A stretch of 64,000 bases of DNA from contig CM067532.1 in assembly GCA_034509925.1 (NCBI GenBank), positions 3,490,142 through 3,554,141 of the forward strand, in the 5' to 3' direction. Position numbers and translations under genes: made by a program. Below are positions 24,070 through 36,200 of this stretch, piece after piece; within the stretch, counting starts at the first letter, position 1; the number at the start of each line of letters is the position of its first letter. The DNA comes from Hirudinaria manillensis. Its lineage: Eukaryota > Annelida > Clitellata > Hirudinida > Hirudinidae. The notes under the pieces are model-generated. The model worked only from the letters and a program-made list of their open reading frames with translations, had not been told where the DNA came from and made no database searches.

Positions 24070-25812
24070 GCTGACTTTACAAGGACCTGTAAATTATCGA
24101 CCTTATTGCCAAGTTCTACTCGTGACTAAATGATAAGTGATTTACGAAACTACAGCTTTATAATGGACATAGCTTGTGTTTTTCTTGAATAACATGTTTA
24201 CTCAAAAGCTAAATAAACCGGCATAATATTTGACAAAACATCAATGTTTGCGATCTAAAAAAAATAGTAAGCAACTGAAACTCAAAGTAAAAAGTCCGGT
24301 TCTTACAACTTAAAGAGCAATGTAATCAAACAAGCAGGTGAATAACAGGTAAGATTACAAAATTGAAACCATAACATCGAACATACCGGCAAAAATAAAA
24401 TTATGTATTTTAAAGTTAATAAATCGTATTTCTTATAAATTGAAAATTCTGATGTAAATTGGGATAATATAGACTATGAAAATCCAAGTGACCGCGACAG
24501 AAACAAATTTTCAAAAAGGAAACGATACTCCTTCCTCCTCCCTTGATTTTTAGGCCAAAAATATTACATTATATCTAACACAAACACAAGTGACTTAATT
24601 ATTTTACCGAATGAGCCTTCAATATCAGCCTTGGAAATGAGTCTTTTCACAAATCTTTAGAGACCTGCACGGGCCGAAATTTTTGCCCGAGTCCAGCCTG
24701 TTAGATGTCACTGTTCGGCCCGCCGACTACTGTTTGAAAGCCCGCCCCGAGTGGGCCCTCTCGAACCATGCAACCCAAAGAAGATCTTAACATTCACATT
24801 ATGTATTATTTAATGTACGTAACATGTTTATAGAAAAAGATACCGATAGTTAACTTTACTATAGATGGGTTTAAGAAAGTGGCCCCATGAAAGCGAGAAA
24901 AGATTTCTTTTGCACCTTTTAAAGACTTGAACTTGTCAATTTCTGAGATTTTTAAGAGGTCGAATCGTTCTAGAAAGGTTATAAGTCATACTTCGAAGAT
25001 CACTTAAATAACGACTCATAACCTTTCTAGAACGATTTGACCTCTTAAAAATCTCAGAAATTGACGAGAACGTAATGCCCTGCCGAAGTCAACTTTGAAG
25101 TCTTGAATGTCATCCCACTCATTTGCTTGAAGCTGCCCAAACTCGTGCAGGTGCTCACAACTCTCACAAGAGAAATCAGTTTTTTTTATGATAGACAAAC
25201 ATGTTCATGAAACATCGTATTAGATGTGTTATGTTTATTCATAATGTGATTAAGTGTAACATCTTAAAAGCAAAACAACTTCAAGATTAAAACTGAAGAA
25301 TAAAATCATAACCTATACCAAGCAATTGAATCCAAGGATGAGTGCTAAGGATTAAGGGTCTTAATAATATTAATAGTCTTAACCATCATCCATCAAGAGA
25401 AAGGCACACATGCACAACACATATAAGATGTGAGGAACACTTAGAGATTATACAGGCTTGACAGAACTTTGGAATAAGGTGATATGTCACATTTTAATGT
25501 TTAAACAGAGGAATAACACTAGATGTCAGGCTAAATGAAATGCTGAACAACTCACCAAAAATAAACAAAAGTAAATGGTGCCTAGTAATGATGGCAACAT
25601 CTTGAAAGCAACAAAATTGTTTGTAAAGATTCACTGCATATAAATTGAGCAAGAAATGAAATCAAACTGAAGGAACTTCAAGTAAATCAAGAAACTGACT
25701 GCAACAATAACAATGGTCCCACAGGGTCACATCATCAAAGAACTTATAAATGGACAGGCTCTCTTGTTGTTGTTTGTGTTTGAGTGAAGAAATACTTTAG
25801 GATTGTGAGGAG
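24070..25812. other. Spacer with mobile-element debris
   Basis: Between the tetraspanin start and the SPATS2 end, both minus strand. A GC-rich patch at 24660-24780 (CACGGGCCGAAATTTTTGCC, GCCCGCCCCGAGTGGGCCC) resembles the GGGCC-rich termini of some hAT elements. It is followed by the hairpin at 24932-25068 and a 60-codon minus-strand frame at 25016-25198 (CESCEHLHEF...), possibly transposase-derived. No complete gene. Confidence 0.45.
24932..25068. repeat. Long hairpin: 56-bp inverted repeat, 25-bp loop
   Basis: Left arm 24932-24987 (CTTGTCAATTTCTGAG... to ...GGTTATAAGTC) and right arm 25013-25068 are reverse complements with only three differences in 56 positions. All three are transitions; two become G-U pairs if the plus strand is transcribed and the third does if the minus strand is. 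The loop contains CTTCGAAG. Confidence 0.92.
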
Positions 25813-28800
25813 TCAGTTTGACTTTCCCTCAACAGGTTTCTTTGGATTTTGAGTTCCTTGCAAGGGACCACCCTGTTTGCCATACCTCCTGGATTTACTT
25901 CTTCCAGCACCTGGAAATTTTTGACATAGAAAGTAGATTTTATTTGGATCTGATTTATTAAATGCTAATAATTTCTGAGTGCATACTTTTGACAGGATTC
26001 TTATTGATAGGAGATGCTTCCTAAAATTGAATGACATCAAAGTAAATTTAGGTAATTGATTTATAATGAAATTCTCTTATTTAAAATTCAATAAACAATA
26101 ATATGTCCTTATTACTCCATCTAATAAAGTCACAACCTTATCATCAATATGGTTAACATCATTGAATGAGTTTGTTGGATTCAGAGTGCCCGCTTCATAC
26201 TTCAAGAGGGACTCAGACTGATTTAAAATTTTCTTTGAACTATCTGCAGGAGCTGCAAATTACAACATATAATAAAGCATTCATGAAGACCAATTTTCCA
26301 AGCTTTTTATGGACATTTTGCATATATAAATCTGAATCAGATTAATGAAAACATATTTGTGAATAACGGTCGACCTGGTGCTTCAAGTGGATCTGAATGT
26401 GAATCACCTGGTAGCTCCCGGTGCTCTGCGATGCTTTTGGCTTGTTGAACTGCAACAAGATACACAAACATAACAAATATAAGAATATAATAACAACATA
26501 AATAAATATTTCCAACCCCTCCTAAATCAAATTATAATCGCTTCAATGCACACAATTCTATAAATTTCTTACTTTTCAACTTTAAAACTATTTAATGAAT
26601 TTAGGTGAAATTACAAAATAATTTTTTAAGTAAGACCTCCCCCTTAGACATGGTAGTCTTGGAATGGGCTTTCCAAAATATTAGATGCTACAATTAACAA
26701 GATGGAGCTATTAGATTTCAATCAGCCAATTTGAAGGAAACTGACATGAACAAAATTCATAATCTATTTGACAAAAATGGAATTAGTGATTATTTGCCCT
26801 TTAAGTGGAAATTGTGTACAACATACAATGTTTTTAAATTGATTATTTAAGAGAATTGTTTATACAAGTCATCCCGACTCATCACGAAATTAGCGGTTGA
26901 GTGTTTGCTGAAGACCATCTCAAATATTTGCACAATTGGATCTTTTGAACATTAATAACATTAAATCATTTTTGCACAACACTGAAGTAATAACAAAAAC
27001 GTAACAGATGAAGCTCTCCAACTGATGCGATTAAATTCTTAATTTGTCCATTTAAGGAATTATAAATGAGAATTAAAAGGACATTAATTGATTTTAAATG
27101 AAAACTTAATATAAGAAAAAAGTTTTATATGATACAATATGGTAACATGTAACTTTATAATAAGTTAGTACCACGATCCACCCAAACTTAAAAACACCAT
27201 TCCACCAGTTGAGGCCATGCAAATGTGGATTGATTAATAAGTGCCTTAACACACCAGGATATTTATAAGGCTCAAAAGATCAATCAAATGCATTAGCATT
27301 AGTATTTGAAATATAACCATTCAGCTGACAAAATATAACCATGCCAACAAAAATTGCAGCTTTACAAACCTTTCCCAAACTCTTGTATGTCGAGCAGAAT
27401 TTTGTTGAAGTCGCAATCAAATTTGGACGAGTGCGCAACTTCTTCAAAGTGCCTCCTGTTGGCCACAAAATCCTGGAAAAAAATACAATCACTGAAAGTC
27501 TTTACAAATTTAAATAAATACAAATACAAAGCATAACAAATCACTTTGATGTCCGATCGAAGTTCTGCTAATTCGGACTCCTTCATGGACGGCGCTCGAT
27601 CCACTTTGGTTCTCAGCTCTTTCGATCTTTGCTCGTAAGAATCCAGAATGTTTGCTGCATGATTTAAAATAAATTAAATTGGTAACAACCAAACAAACCA
27701 CAAACTAAAGTTTAATTGGAAAATCCAAACAAATTATGCTAGAAAACTAAAATAATGCCAATGATTCTTATTGTTCCTACATGCCAACGACTTGGAAGCA
27801 TCCAACTGTTTCGTAAGTTCAGCTTGTCGTTCTGTGAGTCTGAAAATTGATTTTTGGCAAGATTGGCAAAAATTTGGATACAAAAACGTTAAAAATAAAC
27901 ATTTAAAAAGATCATTCAGGCATAAGAATGTCATATGTTGATGTCAAAACAAATGAATTGCAAGTACAGCAGACTCAAGCATGCATAGCAACCACTCATT
28001 GATGCATGAAAATACAAATGTCTTGGCATTAGGACAAATTAAGCAATTTTATTCTTGCTAAAATATACTTTAAAAAAAAACTATTAAAACCTTTTGGCAT
28101 ATAATTTTAAATTATTAATTTCCATTTTAATGATAAATTTTGAGCTAATAGCCTTTTTATTTCTCAACTTTTTCAAAAAGAAATTGGACAAACGAAGCCG
28201 ATGGGAGTTCCAAAGAATGAATTCACATGGAGAGGTTAAATACTAACATCAGAAGTATGACTAATTTACGAATCCTTCTGAACTTAATTCTGATTACGCA
28301 GACCAATATTTTGTTAGCAATTAATACACGACTCTCGGCCTAACGAACGCCGTCAAATTAAAAATTGCAATTTTTCGACTCGATGCAATGCAATCTCACT
28401 GCTGTTGGAGTTCCTTGAAGACTTCATTAATCCTCTTGTAGGACTTTTCTACTCGTTCGTTAAAAACGATTTTCAAGTGGGTCAGGGAGGTGATCTGTCG
28501 CTGAAGTTCCTTGTGCGACTTTTCGAGTCCCGCGTGAGAAGATTTAGAAGTCTGTATGTTTGGAGGTTGCGTTGGTTTGTGGTTGCCATTCTTATCTGCA
28601 AAGTAAAAAAATATTTGAGCATATATCTTAGATCTCAACTAATGAGTTTAAAATTAATGAGTTAAGATTTAACAATAATATGGAAAAGCTTATTTTGACA
28701 ATTGCTTGGAGTTAGAAAGTGTTAAAAATATATTAGGAGATGAAGCCAGATCAAACACTTACTATTGATTATTGTTCAATAAAACATCTTTAACAATGAA

Positions 28801-30450
28801 TCTCAACAACAAAAAGAGAACACGTTGAATGTAAAAAGGTAAATAATGTTAAAACACAAAACACAAAATGCTTCAAACAGATTTGAAGACTTTACTCATA
28901 AAAAATAACTCCATAATTTTTTCTTTGATAATGTATATTTGATTATTATTCTTTCAATCCCACAGAATCAATGACTTATTCTATAGTTTCTCTTGCTACC
29001 ATCAGTTAAAATTTTCTAAGATTTATGATTATTTGCTATTGTTAAATATTTGCTTGAATACATTTTCAAGTAATTATTTATTATTTGTTTCACCATCACT
29101 GTTACATCATTCACATTGTGATTACAACTAACTCAACAAAATAATTACTTAAAATACATTGTTATTATTATTATTATCATTACTATTATCATTATTATTA
29201 ATAAAAATCCCAAATATCTAACTTGTATAGTTGGCTTTTAAGGGACCATTACTTGCTCCATGAGCATTAACACCATTTGTTTCTTTTGAATTGTGAGCAT
29301 TTTGAGGTGACTGGTCATCTGATGCTTTCTTTACTGGTTTCTTCCTCAGCTTACCAAGTGACCCCTTCAAATCAGAAACAAACTTTTGATTTATCGATGA
29401 GCATCAAAAACAAACACCAAGAAACAGAGAGGCCAACATTGACAAAAATGTATGCCTTCGAGAAGATGAGATATTTTTCTAAAAGTAAATCTACACTTCT
29501 TTCCCAAAGTAAAAAGTTAAATTGCAATTTATTCAAAATAAATGTAAAACCAACCTTTGATGATTGAGTCCAAGATTGGAGAGCATCTGCACCGCCATCT
29601 TTAAAACATTTTCATCCATTCATTAATTCATGGATTAATCTTTACATAAATAAATATTACAGAATCTACATATCTTTGAAAAAGTTAGCTTACTCTCCAC
29701 TATAGCAGAGACCGTTTGCTCGACACTGTAATTGTAGTGTTCAAGAATAAGAACAATGTTGTTGCTGTCGGTGAAGTTTGGTACAAGCTGTCTCACTTCC
29801 TTCACCTTCCACAAAATGTATGAGTTATGTACAAGTTAATGTCTATTTTTTCATAATCAATGTGAATCAATTTTGTCTCACCTTTGTAAAAGAAAAAATA
29901 TGAACAATCCATGGTGCAACATTATACATTATTAAATAATGGATTCAGAATCTAGAATACATTTTCTATCCAATTTAATTCTAATTTTTGATATGGCATT
30001 ATGATCATCATTAGATTGTTCTACAAAGGCTGCCATGATTCATATAAAATCATCACTTAAATAAAGCATATTCTGCAACTATCAACATCACCTGCATGGA
30101 ATTAATGAGCTCTGTCAGACATTTTATTAAACCTACCCTCCTCCCATAACAACTTAATTTCTTTACAAACTTCACAAATCTTTTTTTTTAGACATTTTTG
30201 ACTGTTTTTATAATCAGTGGTGTAAATTTATCACATCAAACTTTTGAATGTCATTTTTCAAAATAAATAATTGACAATGTTGGTTTACAACTGACATCAG
30301 GCTATTGAAGTTGTCAATTTAACTTAATTAACTTGAAATATGCGTCAATCAACCAATTTAAATAAGAATCAATTATCATAAAAAATGGCATATTTGAGAT
30401 AAAGGAAACTTCCCAACCTTTTCTTTTAAGAGTTTATCAGAAAGAGCCAT
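25813..30450 (-). CDS. SPATS2L: SPATS2-family RNA-associated protein
   Basis: Member of the SPATS2/SPATS2L family (N-terminal UBA/CUE-like domain, then coiled coil). Twelve exons in phase: 30418-30450, 29694-29805, 29555-29598, 29223-29364, 28400-28595, 27781-27839, 27545-27654, 27370-27472, 26375-26449 (or 26408-26449), 26137-26252, 25987-26020, 25813-25910; 373 or 362 residues. The CUE-like part is VKEVRQLVPNFTDSNNIVLI, LEHYNYSVEQTVSAIVE, ALQSWTQ. A Lys-rich linker (KLRKKPVKKASDD) follows. The coiled coil runs over GLEKSHKELQRQITSLTHLK, LTERQAELTKQLDASK, YEQRSKELRTKVDRA and ESELAELRSDIK. The tail is Arg/Gly-rich (GRSKSRRYGKQGG). Exon 9 has two in-frame donors 33 bp apart, predicting forms that differ by 11 residues. 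The symbol could equally be SPATS2. Confidence 0.92.
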
Positions 30451-31680
30451 GATCTGTAATATTTGTATAAAATAAATCACTTTTTGATCATACATTTACA
30501 GAAAATCGATGTCAGTCTATTTACACAAGAAAAGACATCAATGAACTCATTGACAACCAGAAAATACATTGTTAAAATAATCATTCATATGAATGTTCAT
30601 TATTCAACAGCAACAAAGAGGAAAGTAAATAAAAAGGACTTCGTGAATGGAACTTTTATCAATGCAGCTATGATTTTGCAAATGCAGGTATATACCTATT
30701 TTTAAACAAATACAATGCATTACAAATTTAAATCCAAAATACAAAAACAAATAATTAAATATCCCCGTTAAGTGTCAAAACTGCTCGTAATACTTTCAGA
30801 AAAAAATCTGCTAACCACCGCTACGAACGTCAGCCAATACTGAAAGCCGACACCTAAGCGGCCTGCTTACGTACACCAAGACTTTTCGGGAAAATTTTGA
30901 TCTATTTGGCGAGATATAGAAATCTTTTTATTTAAAAAAAAATAGTTTGTTACTTTACAAAGTTTCAAAACTATAATTTAAAGCGTCTTTTTATCTAATT
31001 TTCTAAGTCGATTTAATGTTGTTGATATTTAGGTAATATTAGTCTGATAATATTAATTAAAGTCCAATCTATTGCAATTACTTTTCATTATTCATTTTAC
31101 CAAAGATTTATCAGTAAACGTCAGTTTTCGAAGCCTCTATTACAATTTCATAATGCAAAATACAGTTTTAACTAAAGAGGTCGAGCAATTTATTAAAAGA
31201 AAGTTTTTTTTATCATTAGATATAATCACAATATCGTAGATAGAAGATATCCATATTTGAAATTCTTCACGCTTAAAAGAAAGCTTTATTTTATAATATT
31301 CTATTGCATAATAATTTTTGATTGGAATCGTTACAAAAGTATTCTGTCTCCGAGACAAATCTTAGAGTTGTTTCATATTTAAATAACTGTCAATGGTTAA
31401 ATGGATTGGATTATCAGCCTCGTTTTGGAATGATATACAAACTAATGATATTTATTAAATGTTGTTTGTGATCTTAGAAAAATGCTAATTTGTAAAAGTA
31501 ACAGCATTCTTAATAATATCTGTAATATCATGTCGGTCGTTTAGAGACATGTCTTTGGGGTTCTAAAAGCTCTTCTTTCAGGCACTTTAAAATACAATTG
31601 ATTATCATATATAGTTACAAGATTGATTTTTTACCATAAGCGATATTATCATACAGTTCGTGATTTAATTAAATGCACTG
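30451..31680. other. AT-rich spacer, no gene seen
   Basis: 5' flank of the SPATS2-family gene. Open frames here (for example 31140-31358 minus) have low-complexity AT codons and no homology that I recognise. Confidence 0.5.
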
Positions 31681-32820
31681 GCAATGTGACACGATTCAGC
31701 AAAGGCATTCCTCATCGCCAATAACAGATGTCCAAGTCCCCGCACATTCGCCCGATTGCAGTCGAAACTAAAATAGATTGCATTAATTTAAATAATTTCA
31801 CAGAGTCTAGTCGAGATATTTTTCAGAAAGCGAAGAAACTCAGGCGAGTCGAAAATATGAGTAACCGGCGTCCGTGAAAGGACTTCTTTTGAACGAATAT
31901 TTACTCCATCCGGTGCATCACAATGGCACGTTATTGCCGTGCAAAATAGCTGAGGAAGGACGCAAGCTCTTGCTGGACGAGGCTGCATCGAGAAGTCGCT
32001 AAAACATTTTTTTTCTTGGAATATTTCAGACCCTGGTTGCATCAATGGCATCCTCAACTTCTGAGTAAAAATGTGATGATGAATGAGCAGGATTATTATC
32101 TCTTGATGTCGGAGAGAGTGCATTAAACCAACACACGCCTTCGATATCTCACTGATAATCCATGGTTCTTTTAATTTGCTTGGAGGCCTCATTAATTCCG
32201 GAAAGGTGAGGCTTCTTTTTTATAAATTAAATTATGACTTAAATTGATACTTATCCTTGTATAAATAGGTTATTCTGGAACACTTAATTCGTACCGCTTA
32301 CTTCTCAAATAAAAGCCCTTGTAACAGCTTTGATCTCCTTTCTTGGTGGTTCATTTACGGTTACGCTAGAGTGGATATGTCTTAAGAAAATTTCCAGTGA
32401 TAAATTTTTGAGGATAACTTTCCATTTATTCGTTCGTCGCCATGTTTTTGATAATTCTGGGTCGATTCTATGTCTCAATCAGTTTGCATCAGACTTAGTT
32501 TCATTTTACATCATATAAATTTTCGTATTTGGAGACAAACCCAAGCGAAGCTTATTTATTGAAATATGCTGAAAATACAAATGACAATCCTGAGTGACAG
32601 GCTGAGTTGGTTGGTTTCAATTTCGTTCGAAATCTGTCAAGCAGTAAATCGTGTGGGTCGCATGCCTCACAGCAATGAGTTTGTCTCCGGATCAACCTGT
32701 GTCCATGGAACTATTTTTAAATCTCTCATGCTCAGCCTCACAAATCTCCATTTTCTTTCCAAATTGTTTGCGCACTCGTTCGAATTTAATCGATTTTTTG
32801 ACTATTTGACGTGTCTCTAC
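31680..32820 (-). CDS. Unresolved multi-exon candidate
   Basis: Several minus-strand segments look coding but do not yet form one model. Segment 32697-32820 has a good acceptor and a GT donor, and encodes a charged helix (KFERVRKQFGKKMEICEAE) that resembles the helical core of GRAF/oligophrenin/ACAP-type BAR domains. It joins in phase to 32032-32147 (VCWFNALSPTSRDNN, HFYSEVEDAIDATR). A 405-bp frame at 31788-32192 overlaps this in another phase, and 31682-31770 could be a last exon (RANVRGLGHLLLAMRNAFAE). Another frame at about 32313-32505 is open as well. I do not know the product. Confidence 0.25.
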
Positions 32821-33241
32821 CTGTTCATTCGAATTTCACGATTTGTTTGTTCATAGGGAGAAACGTTCGCTTGAAGAGGTCCGAAACGCTAATCTTTATC
32901 TTTTTAATCAGTTACAGTGAATGTTTTATTTGACCATATCGGTCATCGCATAAGCCCAGAGGGCATTAAGAAAATATATAATCAGAGCCATGTTATACAG
33001 TTCTAGAACTCAATGCGTCTATATGACAATTCTTCGCTTAAGAACATTCACTGGCACCGTTGTAACTTATCGTTTTCCCAAGGGAGGTTGCACTGCAAAC
33101 AGTCATCCTTCCATCGTGCGCGGCTTCTTGATATTCTGATTGCATAGCGATTGATATTTTTACATTATATTATTAGTTTTTCTATTCTTATTATTTTTTA
33201 AAATATATACTCGTTATGTTGCCCGGGAGATTAACTACCAA

Positions 33242-36200
33242 ATGAAACTTCTTCAGAAGATGGCTGGCATCGTTGCTTCAACTTTGCGTAGAAAGGCCCT
33301 CCACAAAAAATTGCCAGTAGACAATAGATATCAAATCGTCGAAACCCACATCTCTCAGAGTCCAGAATCTCACGGTTCTCCGAGTTCTCCCGGCTTTAAA
33401 GCCCGCATCGGAGCGGCCAGAGCTCCTAAGGGATCGAAACTTTGTCACGAAGACTTTTGGCCAGCATGCACCAGCCCTGACGTCATGACGATAGCATTTG
33501 CAACCTTCGAAACATTCGAGTGAGTTCTTGTGATTTAATCCAAATAAATAAGAGTTTAAAGGTTGAAATCGGAGGATGGATAATGCATTATCGATATTAA
33601 AATTTATTGCCTTCACTTTTTGTTTTTTTTTATAACCACATAATTTTTATCGATGAAAATTTAATCTGATAAAATTTTGTCTTAATTATCCTTTATTGAA
33701 GTTTTATGATGCATAAATTCATTTGTTGCACATTAAATTCAATAAGGAAATATGATGAACCACATAAGGAAACGTTGAATTTAAACTTCCCTCAGCACTT
33801 TAATTCCCAAAGCGAACGCCTGGTTGCAAGAAAATCTGGACATTTATTTGATAAAATGTGAAACTGTGGAGAAAAAGGTGACGAAAGTTGAGGAAGTGAC
33901 GAGCGACAACTGCATGTTCATCCCCAGGAATCACCACGCAGGGTACATCAAAGGACTCAGGTTTTCATTTTGACTTTTCGTGTCTTACCTTAATTGGTCT
34001 CGCATTTGAATGGGGCAAAACTTCAGGAATTAATATTTAAATAAGTCGTGTTATTATTGAGTTAATATTCCATTATTAGTCATCTTTCAGTGTCTTCTCT
34101 GAGTCCGTAGAACGTTGTTGGTTGAAGTTCAACTTAAATGTGGGAAATCGTTAATTTTTTTCTTAATTATCTATTCCTTTACAAAGTTGCGCAAACCTTT
34201 TAAAAAGCATTTAAACAAAAGCTTTTTTGTAAAAAATTTTAATCAACTTGAAATTGAAGAACTTTTTTCTAATTTTTTGGAACTTAATTACTCAAATTCC
34301 TGTTTTTAAAGCTCAATTATTGGATGTTTAAATAATTTTCTGTTCTATTCGCAATAATATCAATGTGAACAATTGTAACTCAACAAATTCGCAATGGAAT
34401 AATTTGAATCAAGAATACTATTTCAAAATGAAATGTCAGGAAAAAAAAGTAAAAATTGAATGAATACTTTTCGTGAAGCAACATAATCAATATTCGGGGA
34501 GCAGGATGGATCACAGTTCTTGCAAGGTGACGGTAAAAAGCCACAATCGTATGCGATGTGTTCGCAATCCAGCATGTACGGCCAAAAAAAACCTTTCTGC
34601 TACATAAGCGGCCTAAGTGCCCCTGGCATAATTTCCTATTAAGCCTGTTATCATCGGTGTTGTTAATTTTATTAAGCTTGCTATGAGAATCTAAGCTGAT
34701 AATCATTTATTTTAATAATCATAAATTCATTAGCCACGAATCTACATGATTTTCTCTTTTAAAATTGAATAACACTAAAAAAAAGTAAGAATTTACACCT
34801 ATAAACATCATCGTTAAACTGTTCGTTTATTGGTCCAATAAGGTTGTGGTATGTGCACGTGACGGGGGCCAGGAAAATGGCGTTAGAAAGCATGGCTCCA
34901 GCGGAGATTGGTTACATGAATGTCATTCCGAAATGCCTCGATTCCTCTGGCAAGTATCCTGAATATGAAAACCTTCCCGAAACCTATGCAGCCATCAACG
35001 CTTATCTTGCTGAAGAACCACTGGAGGGTAATAATACTTTAATTTATTATTATTTTTTGTTATTTATTTCTAATCTATTTATTTTTTAATTATTTCTTTG
35101 TAACTTTTGTTTATAACTTATATTATGAAATCAAATCAATCAATTATTATTAATTATTTGTAATTAAAACCTTTCATCGATAATTATAATGATCTTTATT
35201 TACTATGCTATAATAATTTTTATGTATCCCCTTCTTAAAAACTACCATAACATTATCATAATGTAAAACATAAAGTCATTAATTATTTAATAATTTGTTA
35301 CTAACTTTAATCAGAACTTGGGAATTATTATTATTCAAGTATTGTTTACACTTAGCTCTCCTATAAGAAGTTTCTTTAAAAAGCTATAAAAATTACACCC
35401 TCGATGACCTCTCTTGCCATCTTTTTAAAACTAAAAGTCTACTATTTTCGGCACACACACTCTCTCCTGTTAATGCGCTTAGTTGACTGAATGCATTTGT
35501 TTTAAAATAAAGTGAATGCTCGGCTAATTTTAATGAAAACGCGAATAAAAAGTATAAATACACCCTCAAATTACAAGTTACACATGTACGGGGATTACAA
35601 ATAGAAAGTGATTTCGTTTCTATGGAAATGAAACTGGGTTTTAAAATTGGTCGAAGTCAAGGGAAAGGGGGCACATTTTACAAATACGGTTGGTGATGAC
35701 CTTTTTCTTGCTTTTCACCAAGAACATCTGTAAATCAAGGGGCATAATGACGGAGGTAGGAAAGTACTTTTTTCTCTCTTCCGCCCATTCTTCCATTGCT
35801 CCGTTAATGAACCAATGAACCGCTGATAAAGTGGATTAACATGGAATATCAACAGAGTAGTAATTGGCGGTCAAAAAAGTAGAATGCTGGCAATGAGACC
35901 CATTTTAATAAATTTTATAGTTTATTTATTGAACCATGAGGTCATGTTATTATTTTTGAGTCTTTCATTTGATATATAGGATAAAATCCGTAAACCCATA
36001 TAAATGCTAAATCTATATTGTTTAATAACCAAATTTATACCCGTTTCAATAGTAAATCAACTTGAGATATAACATCGTTTATAAATGACGATCCCCCATG
36101 AAAGTTTATTTCTATTAACCCATTCAAGGCAAGATTGTAACAATAGAAACGGTGCCCTTAAAATTGTCAAGAAAGCAATGGAAAGGCCTGGAAATAAATC

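Noticed and set aside
33278..33616. 112-codon minus-strand frame
   Set aside because: Antisense to exon 1 of the four-repeat gene, which is phase-linked to eight further exons.
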